In this document: positions 5,331 through 7,242 of the stretch, piece after piece
How the letters are laid out: each line of letters opens with the position of its first letter
Numbering within the stretch: the stretch's first letter is position 1
DNA from: Sphingomonadaceae bacterium
GTDB lineage: Bacteria; Pseudomonadota; Alphaproteobacteria; Sphingomonadales; Sphingomonadaceae
DNA length: 7,242 bases
NCBI GenBank assembly: GCA_004282995.1
Contig: SHLU01000120.1
Location: forward strand, 1-7,242
Reading direction: 5' to 3'
Translations under genes and position numbers: made by a program
Notes under the pieces: generated by a model
Database searches by the model: none
What the model saw: only the letters and a program-made list of their open reading frames with translations
Told to the model about the DNA's origin: nothing

Positions 5331-7126
5331 CCCTCGACCTGCTCCGCGATTTCCAGCCAGCGCTCTTCGGCTGCGTCCTTCTCCATCCGGGCATTCTCCA
5401 CGCCCTTTGAAATATTGGCGAATTTCTGCGGATCGCTGGCGTAGAGGTCAGGATCGGACAAGATCGCCTCGCCCTTCCGGATCGCGGTTTCCAGTTCTTC
5501 GATCCGGGACGGCAACAGCTCGTAATCGCGCTGGTCGCGGTAGGATAGCTTGGCCGATTTTGGCGGTGGCGGCGTGGCTGCCGGTGGAGCCTTGTCTTCC
5601 TTCCTCGCCTTGCCGACGATCGGGCGGGTGCGTTTCGCCTCCCAGTCTTCGTAGCCTCCAGCCACGATGTCGACATTGCCACTGCCGTCGAGGCCGAGGG
5701 TCAGTGTCACGGTACGGTCGAGAAAGTCGCGATCGTGGCTGACGATCAGGACAGTGCCTTCGTAATCGGCGATAACCTCCTGCAGCAGGTCGAGCGTTTC
5801 AAGGTCGAGGTCGTTGGTCGGCTCGTCGAGTACCAGCAGGTTCGATTTGCGGGCGAATTCGCGTGCCAGCAACAGTCGCGACTTCTCGCCGCCCGACAAT
5901 ATGCCGACTTTGGTATCGACGATTCCGGGGTCGAACAGGAACTCCTTTAGGTAGCCCTGCACATGCTTGCGATTGCCGCGTACGTCGATCCAGTCGCCGC
6001 CTTCTGCCAGTACCTGGCGAACGGTGATATCGGGCTCCATCAGGCTGCGCTGCTGGTCGATCATCACCCCGCTGAGCGTCCGCGCGATCTCGACCGTGCC
6101 ACTGTCTGGTTCCAGTTCGCCCGTCAGCATCTTGAGCAGCGTGGTCTTGCCCGCTCCGTTGGCCCCGACGATCCCGATCCGGTCGCCGCGTTGGATACGC
6201 AGCGAAAACGGCTTGATTACAGTTCGATCGTCGTAGGTCTTGCTGATCTTGTCGGCGACGATCACCGACTTGGACTTGAAGTCTTCCTCAACTGCCAGTC
6301 TGAGCTTGGCCTGGCCGGAGGTGTCGATCATCGCTGCACGGGCGGCGCGCATCTTGTGCAGTGCCTCAAGCCGGCCCTGGTTGCGCTTGCGCCGCGCGGT
6401 CACGCCGCGCTCGAGCCAGTGTGCCTCGAGTTTCAGTCTCGCATCGAGCTTCTCGGCAGTGCGGGCTTCCTCGGCATAGACCTGCGCTTCCCACGCTTCG
6501 TAGCCGCCGAAGCCGACCTCCTTGCGCCGGATGATGCCGCGGTCGAGCCACAGCGTCGCCCGTGTCAGGCGCTTGAGGAACGTGCGGTCGTGGCTGATGA
6601 CCACAAACGCGCCCTTGTACCGTTCAAGCCAGCTTTCGAGCCATTCAATTGCCGAGAGATCGAGATGATTGGTCGGCTCGTCCATCAACAAGAGGTCGGG
6701 ATCCTGCGCGAGAGCGCGGGCGATGGCGGCTCGCCGCCGTTCACCGCCGCTCGCCCCAATTGTGGCGGTCGTCATGTCGATACCAAGCTGGCTGGCGATG
6801 GCCTCGACCTCGTGCGGTTGCGGCGCGTGCTCTCCCGACAAGGCCCAATCCATCAATGTGGTGTAGCCCGAAAGATCCGGGTCCTGTTCGAGCACCACGA
6901 TACGCGTACCCGGTTTGACCTTGCGGATACCGCGGTCGGCCTCGATCCGGCCCTCGATCAGGCGGAACAGCGTTGTTTTGCCGACGCCGTTGCGTCCGAT
7001 CAGAGCCAACCGGTCTCGCGGGCCGATGTGCAGGTCGAGATCCTCGCGATCCGGCCCACCCAGCAGCCTGCGTCCGCCCTGCTGCAGGCCGAGACCTTCC
7101 CAACTGAGTATCGGTGGCTGTGCCAT
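5327..7126 (-). CDS. uup: ABC-F family ATPase, Uup-like
   Basis: This is a 599-residue soluble protein with two ATP-binding cassettes and no membrane domain. ABC-F proteins act on ribosomes; E. coli Uup has also been linked to precise transposon excision and branched-DNA processing. First cassette: Walker A GRNGVGKT (44-51), signature ASGGE (127-131 region, Ala in place of the usual Leu), Walker B LLLMDEPTNHLD (145-156) and switch SHD (178-180). A charged helical linker at about 215-285 corresponds to the tRNA-contacting segment of the family. Second cassette: Walker A GANGAGKT (321-328), LSGGE (410-414), LLVLDEPTNDLD (430-441) and SHDR (463-466). A proline-rich hinge (about 514-522) leads to a C-terminal coiled coil (about 530-597) containing KLSYRDQRDYELLP and WLEIAEQ, which is the mark of Uup as opposed to EttA. 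The ATG at 7126 is chosen because MAQPPILSWEGLGL is the normal start; 18 extra residues upstream look non-coding. No Shine-Dalgarno sequence is visible. It leads an operon with the UDG gene. Confidence 0.93.
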   Translation of the reverse strand: MAQPPILSWEGLGLQQGGRRLLGGPDREDLDLHIGPRDRLALIGRNGVGKTTLFRLIEGRIEADRGIRKVKPGTRIVVLEQDPDLSGYTTLMDWALSGEHAPQPHEVEAIASQLGIDMTTATIGASGGERRRAAIARALAQDPDLLLMDEPTNHLDLSAIEWLESWLERYKGAFVVISHDRTFLKRLTRATLWLDRGIIRRKEVGFGGYEAWEAQVYAEEARTAEKLDARLKLEAHWLERGVTARRKRNQGRLEALHKMRAARAAMIDTSGQAKLRLAVEEDFKSKSVIVADKISKTYDDRTVIKPFSLRIQRGDRIGIVGANGAGKTTLLKMLTGELEPDSGTVEIARTLSGVMIDQQRSLMEPDITVRQVLAEGGDWIDVRGNRKHVQGYLKEFLFDPGIVDTKVGILSGGEKSRLLLAREFARKSNLLVLDEPTNDLDLETLDLLQEVIADYEGTVLIVSHDRDFLDRTVTLTLGLDGSGNVDIVAGGYEDWEAKRTRPIVGKARKEDKAPPAATPPPPKSAKLSYRDQRDYELLPSRIEELETAIRKGEAILSDPDLYASDPQKFANISKGVENARMEKDAAEERWLEIAEQVEG

Positions 7127-7187
7127 AGGCCGGGGCAGGTAGGCGCGGGGGCGGTCTGGTGCAAGCGTGCCGTTGCGCAAATGTTCG
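7127..7187 (-). promoter_or_regulatory. Short leader before the Uup-UDG operon
   Basis: This 61-base gap lies before the Uup start. It has no purine-rich Shine-Dalgarno sequence before the ATG and no convincing -35/-10 pair. It contains an 8-base palindrome TTGCGCAA (7173-7180). A short stem TTCGC-TATT-GCGAA (7184-7197) sits across the stop codon of the preceding partial gene. The operon promoter could be here or the genes could be read from further upstream. Confidence 0.3.
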
Positions 7188-7242
7188 CTATTGCGAAGCC
7201 TTCTGCGCCGCTACCATCTGCGCCACATCCGCCAGCAGCGCC
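7188..7242 (-). CDS. C-terminal end of an unidentified upstream gene (partial)
   Basis: The minus-strand frame entering from the right edge reads ALLADVAQMVAAQKASQ and stops at TAG (7190-7188). Thirteen of seventeen codons end in G or C, like the neighbouring genes, and the peptide looks like an amphipathic C-terminal helix. A plus-strand frame here is also open but has poor codon use. If real, this gene would precede the Uup gene by 61 bases. Seventeen residues are too few to name a family. Confidence 0.4.
   Translation of the reverse strand, partial: ALLADVAQMVAAQKASQ

Noticed and set aside
5089..5742. A 217-residue plus-strand open frame across the UDG and Uup genes.
   Set aside because: Its product is Ser/Arg/Pro-rich low-complexity sequence, a typical frame shadow of GC-rich coding DNA.
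1..7242. Possible mobile element, phage remnant, CRISPR array, tRNA or rRNA.
   Set aside because: No terminal inverted repeats, transposase or integrase motifs, spaced repeats or RNA-gene sequence were seen on either strand; genes are tightly packed with uniform composition.

Overview
The window looks like ordinary chromosomal housekeeping DNA from a GC-rich alphaproteobacterium, most likely a sphingomonad of the Erythrobacteraceae type. This rests on the character of SecD/SecF, a DUF6456 protein of the alphaproteobacterial kind and codons rich in G or C at the third position. The placement comes from recalled protein families, not from a database search. Coding density is very high: no stretch over 100 bases lacks a gene, and base composition and codon use look uniform, so there is no sign of a mobile island, phage, CRISPR array, RNA gene or insertion sequence.

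Layout. (1) Bases 1-2378, plus strand: the end of secD (its 5' part lies outside the window) followed after 11 bases by complete secF, the membrane subunits that assist Sec protein export. (2) Bases 2385-4147, minus strand, convergent with secF: a two-gene unit transcribed from right to left. It starts with an XRE-type regulator that has a C-terminal domain resembling the LexA/S24 fold but no visible catalytic serine, and continues into a GT4-family glycosyltransferase. The two overlap as TAATG, and the glycosyltransferase lacks its own Shine-Dalgarno sequence, so translational coupling is likely. (3) Bases 4148-4244: a 97-base divergent control region with an imperfect palindrome next to the regulator's ribosome binding site. 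(4) Bases 4245-4718, plus strand: a small DUF6456 protein with a basic N-terminus. (5) Bases 4734-7126, minus strand: a Uup-like ABC-F ATPase followed, with a GTGA overlap, by an iron-sulfur uracil-DNA glycosylase family protein. (6) Bases 7188-7242, minus strand: the probable last 17 codons of one more gene.

Working together. SecDF acts in protein export. The Uup-UDG pair may link nucleic-acid or translation-associated ATPase work with base-excision repair. The regulator-glycosyltransferase pair may place a surface sugar enzyme under autoregulated control. The last two links are inferences from gene order. I found no clearly new multi-gene system; the most unusual points are the regulator with a decayed S24-like domain coupled to a glycosyltransferase, and the non-canonical active-site motifs of the UDG-family protein.
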